A DNA stretch of 64,000 nucleotides, taken from NCBI GenBank assembly GCA_947846985.1, contig CANTUZ010000004.1, positions 56,831,672 through 56,895,671 of the forward strand. Direction: 5' to 3'. This stretch comes from Fratercula arctica (lineage: Eukaryota; Chordata; Aves; Charadriiformes; Alcidae). The number at the start of each line of letters is the position of its first letter. The first letter of the stretch is position 1. The position numbers and the translations under genes were made by a program. Under the pieces are notes generated by a model. That model was not told the DNA's origin and ran no database searches. It saw only the letters and a program-made list of their open reading frames with translations. Shown here piece by piece: positions 36,343-47,900 of the stretch.

Positions 36343-38853
36343 GAGGTGCTGTGTGCTCTTTTAAGTCCCCTAGTTCTCTAACAGTGACCATAGTCAGCCT
36401 TGGACTACCCTCAGGAGCACCTGGGGGACCATTTTGCTGTCTGACACCTCACCCAGCACATACACCCACTCCAGCATTTTGACCATGAGGTGTGACACAC
36501 CTTATCAGGCAATCCATATGAACCTCTGTGCCCAAGCGTGTGGATCAATCTGTCCCAAATTTGTAATGTTTATTTCTACCAGGGTAAGTCTCGGTCTCGC
36601 CTACCACGTACAGATTTTGTAGTCAACCTTGCAAAGAAATTGGTAGGAAACTAATTCTTTCACTGCTACCACAGCCTTTTAGTTTATTTTCTTTTCTGCC
36701 CCGAGAAGGCTTTGTTCCAAGCTAAGAAAGACCACCGATCCCATTATTTTTTCCCTGCATTTTCCCCTCAGGGTTGATCAAAAGTTCAGTGCCTAAGATC
36801 AGAAAAGCTGCAGGGTTCTTGGCAAAACTGGCATAGAAATGTCACCGCACAACAGCAAAGTTGCCAATTGCTCGGCTCGGTGCATACCGAGTCACGCCAC
36901 ATAGCAACTAGAAAATTATTACTGTATCTAAGAGGAGAGAGAAATGACTTCTTAATTTAAAAATGACTTTTCTGTGTTAGGGATTTGACAGGGAGGATGA
37001 AGGACTAGAGGAGATAAAGTGTCGCTCTGCTGAAAAAAAAAAATCATTTTGTAAACATGAAATATTGATCTGGCATGTATTGTGCAAGTGCTTGCTGTAT
37101 GTGTATATCGAGTTCCAAATGTTGCACATTCAGAAAAACTAAGTTAGAAAAATCACTCACAGGCATACACAGACAGAGGTCCACAATCTGTGCTGTCTGG
37201 AAAAGCATGAAATGTTTATCTAGACAGGAAGAGAACTCCCTCTCATATTGCTGAATAAGTTTTTTTGTGATCACTAGCTTTGTGTGAGGAGGATTTAATG
37301 CTATCTAAAGTATCCTTAATCTGCATTTTTATGGTTATTTAATAGAGCTGATCTGACAAGTGCTTTCATTGGAATCTGTCTTCTACTCTTTTCTGTTTCT
37401 TTTTTGCTTGAATTCAATAGAAAATTCTTTTGCAGCCCTGAAAATGAAGACATTTATACCCATGTCTTTTTATAGCTCCATAATTTACGTGTACTGGCTC
37501 TAATTATCATTACTCTCTGGCCCCTTTGCAACATCTTCAAGACTTCCCTATATTACGAGAGTGACATAAAATGGTCATAGTCTAAATGCACACCAAGCTC
37601 AGAACAGCTTAATTATGGAGGTGCCATTAAGAGTGCATTGATTTTCACTTAAGGGGATTAATTGTTTGCTTTTTATAAATAACGTGGTGCAACTGCTCAA
37701 ATTTACAACTCTACCTGTATCTCTCACCATTACCATAAGAATGGCTAAATAATAAGATTTTTAAAAAAGCCTGGGGTGTCTCTCTTCCTGGTTTTTGAGG
37801 CTCTAGAGTTTTTGCTTTCATGCTCTTCTTTCCAATCATGAGGCCTAGAAAAATATTTCTACAGATAAGAACATTTCAGATTCTGAAGGAATAAAATAAC
37901 TCAAGAACTGATAATTTGAGAAAAAGAAAACAAGTGTTGCAAGACATGAAGAAACACAGAGAGCCGGCAGCGTACATGTTAAGGACAATGAATATATTCA
38001 GGTAAATCTTTTAATACATTGAAGAATAAAGATTTTCTAACAGACCACATGAATTTTTCATGATGAGGTTACAGTTTTGTCACCATTGTACAAAGGCTGA
38101 TATATGTTAACATGTCAGCTATTTTTTTTTTTGTATACAAATAATATGAGTCTTAACAATATGGCCACAATGACACCAGAATCACTGAATTATAAAAATT
38201 TTGAAAGTGTCTTTATTATCTCCCTTAAAAAACTTTGCTACTTTATTATAGGTGGATACAAAGCTGGAATGATTAATGCAATTAAGATAGAACTACGGAT
38301 CCTACCCAGGCACAAAAAGAGTGCTTCACGCTCACTCCCCTGGGAAGGCCAGGTGGAATATGACACTAAGATACTTCCTCCCCCCTGTTTTACAATTAAA
38401 GTGAAGATCTGGAGTGGAGAGGCAGCAGTCAAATTACTAATTAGCACTTTGATGACTCCATCTGCATTTTTAAGATTTCATTTTGATTTGCATGGGCCTG
38501 CACAGTCAGCTGTTAAGTTGCAATTCAGCTGAGTTAAGTGTTTACTTGTTGTTGTTTTTAAGAAGAGGGAGAGAAAAGATCTAACAGAATTGGGTCTTTA
38601 TCATTAGACCTAGAAAGAAATATGAGCCAGGAGGCTTCATTCATTAGTGAAGTGCTGGGGCCAAAACTACCAAAATTAAGGAAAAATCTTTTATGGGTAG
38701 GAAAGGGGTAAACAAAGGCTCTTCAGGAGTAACAAACAGATGAATGATGGACACTGACATTTCACACATTCACATTAAGGAGGAAACTGGGCCTGAGGTG
38801 CAGCTCTTGGTTAGTCTTCGGCTATCATTAAACACAGCAAGGAATACCTAACT
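36343..38853. other. Unassigned AT-rich non-coding DNA
   Basis: No gene is supported. The longest frame (38104-38532 plus, 142 codons) has no recognisable domain and begins in AT-rich sequence. A small CpG-containing hairpin lies at 36876-36891. The 38280-38530 part holds several transcription-factor-like motifs (see findings). Confidence 0.5.
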
Positions 38854-39265
38854 AATGAGGAGCGATTGAAGGAGCTGGGACTGTTTAGCTTGAGGAAGAG
38901 GAGGCTGAGGGGAGACCTCATCACTCTCTACAACTACTTGAAAGGACATTGTAGAGAGGTTGGTGCTGGTCTCTTCTCACAGGTAATTAGCGATAGAACA
39001 AGAGGGAATGGGTTCAAGCTGCAGCAGGGTAGGTTTAGGCTGGACATAAGGAAAAAATTCTTCACAGAAAGAGTGGTCAGACACTGGAATAGGCTGCCCA
39101 GGGAGGTGGTGGAGTCACCATCCCTGAATGTGTTTAAGACTCATTTAGATGTGGCGTTAGGGGATATGGTGTAGGGGAGAACTTTGTAGAGTGGGGTTGA
39201 TGGTTGGACTCGATGATCCCAAGGGTCTTTTCCAACCTAAATGATTCTATGATTCTATGATTCTA
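38854..39265 (+). mobile_element. Young CR1 LINE 3' end, 5'-truncated
   Basis: The frame 38866-39174 encodes the last 102 residues of CR1 ORF2 ([20 protein letters not shown] ... [20 protein letters not shown] ... LGDMV) with no break. It is followed by GTTGATGGTTGGACTCGATG, ATCCCAAGGGTCTTTTCCAA and three ATTCTATG-like units. It is nearly identical to the 3' part of the minus-strand copy at 19974-21139. Confidence 0.95.
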
Positions 39266-41005
39266 ATGTATGCTGTTAATTCATCATGGATTCACAGAGG
39301 AAATGGCATTTATGATTGTGACTTAAAAGTCATATCGAAAAGAGAAAGTATGCTGTGCACTTTGTGGAGGTTTACTACCGTAGTTGAAATATGTAAGGAG
39401 TTTTTACCGAGTGAGTATACTTTGGCACCTCCTCTTTCCAAAGCATTCATGGTGTTTCTAGATTGCCTCTCTCCCACTCTTGATCCTTCTGGACAGAAAC
39501 AATTACGGTGATGCCTTTAAGTGCCATTCTGAAGGTTAACTCCTCCGACCAACACTACTTAATCTGAGACTGAGCACCCTGCCCATTTTTTGTCTTGGTA
39601 TAGACCATTTATATTCCTGGATATATTCTTCCTAATCTGGAATGGAAAAATTTTGGAAATCCCAAAATTTTACGAGAAGGGAAATTGTCTCATGCCAGAT
39701 TATAGTTATGAGGTTAACAGTATTAATTACTGTAAAATGCTCAAATACTGTGGAAATAAAAATTCCTAAGAATAAAGACTAGTTTGAAACTGCACCATGA
39801 ATAAACTCTTTCATTAAACTAAAACTCTTTACAGAATACAAAATTGTGAGTACGAGTATCACAACAGGGACCTGCATGGACCAATTACATCCTCATACTT
39901 ACATGCAGCATCACGTTGCTCATTTACATTGAAATTAATCTGATTTACTCCCAAATCCTTACCTTCAGAGCTGATTCCTAACAATACATCATTTATACAC
40001 TTGATTTTTCCATACTGAACTGAGTTTAGACATTCAAATCCTCACAATCTTGAATATACAATTCATATATGTACAGCACTTTTGATGAACATAATTAAAA
40101 TGCTTGTTCCTTTTAATCAATTGCACAAAAATCAGAGTGCTCTTGAGCTATAACACTCAGTTCCCCTTTGCTTAGGCAGATAAAACTACATGGGACAGAG
40201 AGTATGTAATTATTTACATGCTTATCCCAGAAATAATTTTCTAAAGAGGTTACTGTGTTATGAGAGTATTTAATGAAGTACTTTCAGCTTTTGTGCAATT
40301 AATGCAAATTTATGTGATGATCTACTATTTTAACAATCAATGGCTGTGTGTATTTTAATTATCTGTCATTTCTTTTTTACTGAGAAAAAGTTGTTTGCAT
40401 TATACTCTCAACTGAGTTTAAATACAGCTGCTTTGAAATTTGCAGTTTGGTTTCTGTGGGAGGGCCTAAAATTCCAAAACAACAAAAAGAAATGCAGAAT
40501 GAAAGGGAGAACGTCTCCAAATTTCCCATAGAAAGGAATCCTGGATGGGGAGCAATGGCTGAGATCTGTGTCTTTAGTAGACAAGATGGCACGGCTACCT
40601 CAGACCACAGGTATTTGTTCCAACACCTTTTCTTAACGTGTGTTGGGGTTTTTTTTCTTTCTTTCCTTTTTGGCTTATCATGCATCAGCAGACCCTGGTG
40701 TCAGTGGGTGTGTTTGACTGAGAAGGTGGTTGATGAAGAAGCCCCAGTGCTGTAGCAGAGCTGGTGACTATGCTGTGTAGCTGGCCGCAGCACAAGCATG
40801 ATGTAGGTCACCTACCCTGGCCTCAAGGGCCACCGGTGCTCTGCAGCCACAGGTGGGAAACCGGTGCCTTGCGATGTGTGTGCCATTCAGATGGCCTCAG
40901 ACAGTCAGAATATCAGCTTTTATACCCATGCAAAGGGATCTAATGTGAGAATGAACAAGGTCTGAATTACAGCACTGAAATACATTTTAATGGCCATCAT
41001 TAAAT
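39266..41005. other. Unassigned AT-rich non-coding DNA
   Basis: Nothing coding is recognised. There is a perfect 10-bp hairpin at 39647-39671. Overlapping opposite frames of 102 codons at 40377-40755 show no features. Confidence 0.5.
39647..39671. repeat. Perfect 10-bp inverted repeat, 5-base loop
   Basis: AAAATTTTGG and CCAAAATTTT flank the loop AAATC. The arms are themselves palindromic at AAAATTTT. No associated element was recognised. Confidence 0.85.
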
Positions 41006-41384
41006 CAGCCTGGAGAAGAGACGGGGAGACCTTATAGCAGCCTTCCAGTACCTAAAGGGGGCCTACAGGAAAGATGGGGAGGGACCCTTTATCAGGGAGT
41101 GTAGCGATAGGACGAGGGGTAACAGTTTAAAACTGAAAGAGAGGAAATTTAGATTAGATATTAGGAAGAAATTCTTCACTGTAAGGGTGGTGAGGCACTG
41201 GAACAGGTTGCCCAGAGAAGTTGTGAATGCCCCATCCCTGGAAGTGTTCAAGGCCAGGCTGGATGGGGCTTTGAGCAGTCTGGTCTGGTGGGAGGTGTCC
41301 CTGCCCATGGCAGGGGGGTTGGAACTAGGTGATGTTTAAGGTCCCTTCCAACCCAAACCCTTCTATGATTCTATGATTCCATGT
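41006..41384 (+). mobile_element. Young CR1 LINE 3' end, 5'-truncated
   Basis: It starts at CAGCCTGGAGAAGAG and runs through CCTTCCAGTACCTAAAGG, TATTAGGAAGAAATTCTTCA, CACTGGAACAGGTTGCCCAG and CTGCCCATGGCAGGGGGGTT to ATTCTATGATTCTATGATTC and CATGTA. A short deletion near the start (AGAAGAGACGGGGAGACC) removes bases present in the 44323 copy. It belongs to the same subfamily as that copy. Confidence 0.95.
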
Positions 41385-43699
41385 ACGTTGCCAGAGAAAA
41401 ACAAATTTAAGTTGACTTTAGGTCCGTACTCATTGTGACACAGCCTCTAGTGTGCATCAATGAAGATAAAACTTCTTTCTGGATTCTCAATGCTTGCATC
41501 TTGCTTACTGAAAGATGTTTTTATCTTGTTTTCTTATCAGTTCAGGAAAATGAAGCAAAGATAATTTTCTTTACTGGTAAATCATCCACTCCTTTTCCAG
41601 CCCTTTCCCTGCAGTGTGAAGGCAAGCCACTTCGCTCACCTGACCTTCTCCCATCACTTGTGCTTCCTTTTGTACTTCTAATCGTATCAACATATTGCCA
41701 CCCATCTCCAACTATTCACCTTCCTGCATCATTGATATATTTCTTAACCACCTCACGTATCTTTTCTCCCCTGTTGCCCCTTACGCCAGGATATCTGCAT
41801 AGTGAAACCCTTGGACTCTTTCAGAGCTTTCCTGAAAAGAACACCCTTTGCTACAAGGCTTACAATACTTCTCACTAGTCTGGCCAGCAGCAGGCTGAGG
41901 TCACTGCCTATTATCCAGGCCAAAAATATCTAATCTTTTTTGTACATTTCCCTTTGGTTTTCTATTCTTTATTTCATCTTTTGTAATTAAAGTGCAAACT
42001 TATCAGGGTGGGAGAGCTTTCTGTTCTCTGTTTGTGTAGCATTTAGTACAAGGCATTTGGGACATGCAAATTCCTAGACCCTGTGGTAATAAAAGAATAA
42101 ACACTTACAGATAGGGCAAAATACGATAGGGAAGGTAGATTTATCTCTCAAACATTATAGAACCCAGAAACTGAGGGCTACCCTCAACTTCAGAAAAATG
42201 CAGGAATATTAAGACACCAAACAATGTCTGTCTGTTTGGACAACCTTAGTCCTGGTGTGACACTGTGTAATAACAATATGATTAGGGCATTATAGGGATT
42301 TAAGTTGTCGTTGGATCAAACTGATTCACAGATGATTCATCTTCTTTCTCTCCCCGGAGAATTATCGGAGCAAGAGCAACAGCGGGTGGCAGCTGAGGAG
42401 GAGAGGAGCTCTTCCAAGGACCCCCCCAAGCAACATTTTTCCCTTCTCTCACTGATAAATTTGAAACTCCCAGCTCTGATGAGTAACAGCAAAAAGGGAC
42501 ATAATTCCTAAAATAATTACTTTGAAAATGTCCTATGGAAAGGCTTCAAAGAATTCTGATGATATATGAATAATGAAGGGTCCGTATTTTGTAACAGAAT
42601 TCATTAGAGATTTAAATAAAAGTCTGACAGAAGGTGCAAAAGGACCTATTTTCAATTAACTCTAACTCAAACTAATTAATGGATTTACTTGTAAATTCTC
42701 AGAAAATCCATTTCATACTCAGTAAGTACTGTGATTTTTGGAACAATACAGTATATTTTGTGCATAGCAAAGTGACTGGATCCCTCCTTTAAGTACAAAC
42801 TTCAGTTCAGCCTCAACTTTGGAGCAGTGCCTGGCACCTTCATAATTCTCCTTCAGTCTATCCACACTGTGAAAAAGGAAGATGAATATGCAGCAAGCCT
42901 ACAAGGAAACCTGATATATCATCGGGGAAAAAACTTGACACATAAAGAGTGTTTCATGAATCATGAAAATACATTTCAATAACTAAGCTAGAAGGAAAAA
43001 AAAACCCCAACCAACCTTGATTGGCCAATTATAAAATTATAAATGGCTGCATTTTTGAGAATGCTCCGACGACATCAGTGGAGGTTTTTAACTAAGCCAG
43101 ATGAAATCCCGTCCTGCTTGTGATAGTATCTCAGTACAGATTTTCCATGCTTTCTGATGTTGCTCTCATACTGCTGTTGAAAAAATTTGCATTAAAAACT
43201 CTTCTGGAAATGCACGTGGTTTAATTAAACAAAATGAAGAAACAAATTGAAAAACGCCATGCATGGCAATCCTTCAGATTCCTTCCCCACTTCATCTTCT
43301 TTTCAGGACAGTCTTTCAAAAACATTTTCATCAGGAACAGGAAGAAATGATGTGTAAGCATAAAACTGGGTATCTTGCAGTTTTAGTATGTCTCTAGATT
43401 TTTGACGGATTCTGCATATTCTAAGTGTTTATTTAATCTTTCTAACTACAAACAGTATAAGTTAAAATGTTTTTGCACTATTGCACATCTATTATATTTT
43501 ATGGTATGTGCTTAACAACATGAACGGATGTATGATAGACTGCAGATTTAACAGATTTAATCAAAGATTATGCTGGGCATGTAGCAGAGGACAGTGTTCC
43601 TGTAGGAATCATAATGTTATCATTTCCTGCTCTTTCAAGTATGTAGCCATAATATTTCATTAGTGTATGGCCTGGTGAGCTTTTTATTGTTTTAGCCTG
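41385..43699. other. Unassigned AT-rich non-coding DNA
   Basis: No gene is recognised. The 147-codon frame at 41435-41878 plus has no recognisable domain, starts in AT-rich sequence and lacks convincing splice signals. Confidence 0.5.
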
Positions 43700-44321
43700 G
43701 CTTCCTAGGATGACATGGCAAAACTCTGTCCTTGCGCTGTGGGTCTGCTCATCTGTTCTTCTCCCTTCCCTCCGAAACTCCCATCTGACCAGGAAAGAGC
43801 CACTGAAGGTTCAGAGACCGTTGCAACCCCGGATGTTACACAAGAGGCAGTGTCTGAGCTGGGGGAAGAGATCCGGACGGGTACTGCGGAAAAAGCTGGT
43901 TGGATGCATCCCGTTTGGCAGCGCCCATGTTAATGCCATGTGTGCATCGGGCAGGCAATGGGCACACAGGCAGTTGCCAGCTGCCACTGCGTGGATGTGC
44001 CCTGCACCAGGGCATAACACAAGGGACGTGAAGGGATGGAGCAGGAGGACAAGACTGGTGGCGAAGGATGCATACCTTGGGTGAAACCACATATCATCAG
44101 TTCTTTTGCCCACTGAGTAACCTGTTGAGTTTTGGTGTGTCAGCTCCACAGCGACAGTGGAGTCCTTCAGCGTGTCCCAAAAGCATCAAGGGTTCCCATG
44201 AGATCTCCCACCCAAGGAATTGCTACATCCAAAGCCACACAGCTTGCAAGATTGGAGGATACCAAAGGCATGAAGTCCAGCATGGCTGTGGGCTATTTTC
44301 TGCACTTAATAAAGGTAAAAT
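43700..44321. other. GC-richer block of unknown nature
   Basis: The block is GC-richer than the flanks and gives overlapping frames of 70-124 codons on both strands (for example 43710-44084 plus and 43811-44149 minus). None resembles a known protein to me. It lies immediately upstream of the CR1 at 44322 and could be unique DNA or an unrecognised repeat. Confidence 0.4.
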
Positions 44322-44964
44322 ATGTGCTTGCAGCCCAGAAAGCCAGCCGCATCCTGGCCTGCATCAAAAGAAACATGGCCAGCAGGGCAAGGGAGGTGAT
44401 TCTAGCCTCTGCTCCGCTCTCGTGAGACCCCACCTGGAGTACTGCGTGCAGCTCTGGAGTCCTCAGCACAAGAAGGACATGGACCTGTTGGAATGGGTCC
44501 AGCGGAGGATCACCAAGATGATCAGAGGGCTGGAGCACCTCTGCTATAAGGACAGTCTAAGAGAGTTGGGGTTGTTCAGCCTGGAGAAGAGAAGGCTCAG
44601 GGAGACCTTATAGCGGCCTTCCAGTACCTAAAGGGGGCCTACAGGAAAGACGGGGAGGCACTCTTCATCAGGGAGTGGGATGATTGATAGGACAAGATGT
44701 AATGGTTTTAAACTGGAAGAGAGTAGATTTAGGTTAGCTATTAGGAAGAAATTCTTTACTGTGAGGGTGGTGAGGCACTGGAACAGGTTGCCCAGAGAAG
44801 TTGTGGATGCCCCATCCCTGGAAGTGTTTAAGACCAGGCTGGATGGGCCTTTGAGCAGTCTGGTCTGGTGGGAGGTGTCCCTGCCCATGGCAGGGGGGTT
44901 AGAACTAGATAATGTTTAAGGTCCCTTCCAACCCAAACCCTTCTATGATTCTATGATTCCATGT
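44322..44964 (+). mobile_element. CR1 LINE 3' part, 5'-truncated, frameshifted
   Basis: It starts at GTGCTTGCAGCCCAGAAAGC and encodes [17 protein letters not shown], then after a one-base loss near 44410 continues in another frame as [20 protein letters not shown] ... [12 protein letters not shown] ... [16 protein letters not shown] second frameshift at AGGGAGACC ends that frame at 44613. The 3' UTR and tail are nearly the same as in the 41006 copy, including the ending GATTCCATGTA. Confidence 0.93.
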
Positions 44965-47900
44965 ATTTCGGAGCTGTGCTTTTTCTAGATTATGAAAGGG
45001 TTAAAAAGAAACACATTTGCAGCACTGATGCAGAACGACCTTGCAGGGAGCATTCTGGCCTGTGCCAGCAGTTCTTTCTTCCTTTGCACACAGTTTCTAA
45101 TGGAAAAGTACTGCCTGCCCTCTGTAAATTATTAATTTCTTCATGTTATCAGATACCGTTGATAAAAAGACAAGTGGCCCCTGTACTGACTGTCTGGGGC
45201 AAAATGAATGCTTGCTGATGCCCTTTAAACTCTGTATAGGTTTTCATCTACTTTGTACCGAGCTTGGCTTTGCACTGTGCGATGGACTGTTACACACTTT
45301 TAGCTGCTCACAAGTAACTCCCTATGGAATAAACCATTACTGCTTTCATTTTAGGTGCTGACTGAGATGAATGACTTTAAATTACTTACAACCTTCAGCT
45401 CATCTAAGATGTCAAACAAACTTTAAACCAGTATATGTTCAAGGATGTGTGAACCTGAAAACAAGAAAAGGCGGAGGCGCTTTTTCATTAGCCGCTGTTT
45501 CGTAGGGGAGAGAAGGTCACCCCCTGGAGTGGCCGGGCACGGAGGCAGCAGACACCATCGCTCCCAGTCGCTGCTCTTAACTATTATTAATACAAACAAC
45601 TCAAAGCAGTACCTCTTGATAAAAAGCTTGATAAAAGCTACCGAGATTAGGGATCATGTTAACGAGCGACGATAGCATAAATTATCAAGTGGAACAGCTC
45701 CAAATTGTAGCATAAAGGGACCCATTTAAGAGGGATTATACGTCAGGTTCAGAAAGAATGAGGAATTGGCGAGAATACAAGCACACACCAGATCCAACAA
45801 GTGGTACCTTTTCCAGGACTGCTGTGTCTCAGAAGGCTATATTTAACTTTTCAGGGTAGGCAGTGGAAAGGAAACTGCAATAGGCACGACAATAAGGGTG
45901 AGCAGCTGTATAAAAAGCTGTAATGTACTGAAAATGGCACTTAACGCATATTCATCAGGGGCAGCAAATTATTCTACACTGCAGTTAAATGCATTAGGAC
46001 TAGCAGCAGACAGTCTAGCTACCGAGGATTGTCTCCATAGTATCCACTTTGGCTCCTCAGCATCCCTTCAGAGGTTACTGCCTCATATCTGCTATGCCAT
46101 TGCTGAAAGGTAGGGACCATTTCCAGACCAGATTAAGCTCTTGTTCCTCGGAAGAAGACAAATGACAGGTAGCTAGGTTGCACTCTTGTCTTCCAAAGGG
46201 GGCTTTCAAAATGAATGGCAGATCAAAAGCGCAAACTTAATTAAGCTTCTACTTGAGTTTCTCTATACAACTACATAAAAGATGAAGGACTAGGACAATG
46301 TCTGTCTGACCAAACGCAGCCCCTGCTATGAGGGCTTGCGGTGCTGTTTATAATTTTACCGTTCTCCCTTTGAAGCATGGTAGGTTTCTGTGGAGCGACA
46401 CGTTGTGTGCCTTATTCACTTGTGTCAGCCTTACCCCTGCTATTAGTTCCTGCTGCTTTTCCTCAGCACTTGGCAGCACTGGATGCTCTGCTTTTCTGGA
46501 ACCACTTCAAACTGTGAGAAAAATGAGCTGTTTGAATATCACTGTGGAGGAGAAAGTCCTGCAGACATAGTCCTCAGAAAAAGGAGCATCAGATCTGGCT
46601 GACATTTATAACACTAATTTAATCCACTTTACTAACCAGACCATCTTCTGGCAAATAAGGTGTGCTTATTTTGTACTTATGCAAAACTCAGAGGTAATAT
46701 AGGGTTTTCTGTAGATGGGCTGATGTTATTTTGGTGGAACTATGGGGAACAGCTTGTCGGATTCTCACAATACCTGGTTCTACATCATACCATTAATCCC
46801 TGCAGTTAAATAATTAATTGTTTATATTTATCCTCAAAATAGTATTGTGGTTGAGCTCAAACTATCAGACACTAATAAAGAGACAAATTTCTTTATACAA
46901 CAACCTTCTAAGCAGATGACAACCATGAATGTCGGTAGTTTCATGGGGCATTGCTTTGGGTATGAGTGAAAGGAGACAGAAAAGCAGGAAGTAAAAGCGG
47001 GCTCAGAAACGTGGTGCTCTGGAGAGAGGGTTGGTTGTGGTCTTTTGGTCGTGTGTTGCTGAACTAGACTTGGAGCAAAAACTCTTCAGGTTGCTTAGCT
47101 CCAACCATGTTCAGAGAAACAAGGTTTTATGTGTTTTTCTTTTAAGTAATTGCCATAATGTCAAAGACATCTGAATTAAATTCTTGAGCACTTAGAGGCA
47201 GCCCCAAAGCTTTGATTTTGGACCAAAAATTCAATGAGATAAAAAAAGAGATAGTGATAATGCACAACACTGCTGTAAGTGTATCCTTCTTTGCAAGGAG
47301 GTCCAAAAATATGAAAAGTGACTTGACTTTTCAGTATTTTATTTAGTCTGTCCGGTGATGTTTGAGGGAAATTCAGACTGTGCTGTTGCACTGGTTCAAC
47401 AGTTAAACGGAAGTTTTCTATACCTAATCTTGGACTTTTTCATGAACACTAAAATACTTTAAATGGTTATTTGTCAGCCTGGGCTGATAACGTTGCAAGT
47501 GGAAGTGTGTGGACTAACCTCCTGGTGAACTGTCTTGGTGTCTACTGCAGGGAGCAAACATTACGGTTAAGGTGAACTATGCAAAAGCCGACTATACTGT
47601 CACCTTAATAAAACCCAGAAAAATCCTAACCTGTCTCTGAGGAGGACTCCTCAGAATCAGGAAGATGAGAAGCTGAATAAGTTAGTGGATGTATCATGTA
47701 ACAGATGGGCTGGAAGCTGCCCTCACCTAGAAACGTTAGAAGCTTGCATCCACCTTCTCCATTGCTTGTCTGCACTAATCACAGAACCAATTAGTGATGA
47801 GATGATCAAGCCAGATGCTGCCACTGGTATCCGCTAGATTCCTTACCCCTTGATTTGAACAAATGTAAGACAAATTAGAAAGCAAAGGAGGCCCTATTGG

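Noticed and set aside
36044..36391. 115-codon minus-strand frame rich in Glu, Arg, Lys and Gly
   Set aside because: It is the translation of the purine strand of a simple CCTT/CCTC repeat; repeats of this kind have no stops in this frame.
38104..38532. 142-codon open frame
   Set aside because: No recognisable domain, AT-rich start and no splice signals; kept only as part of a possible regulatory stretch.
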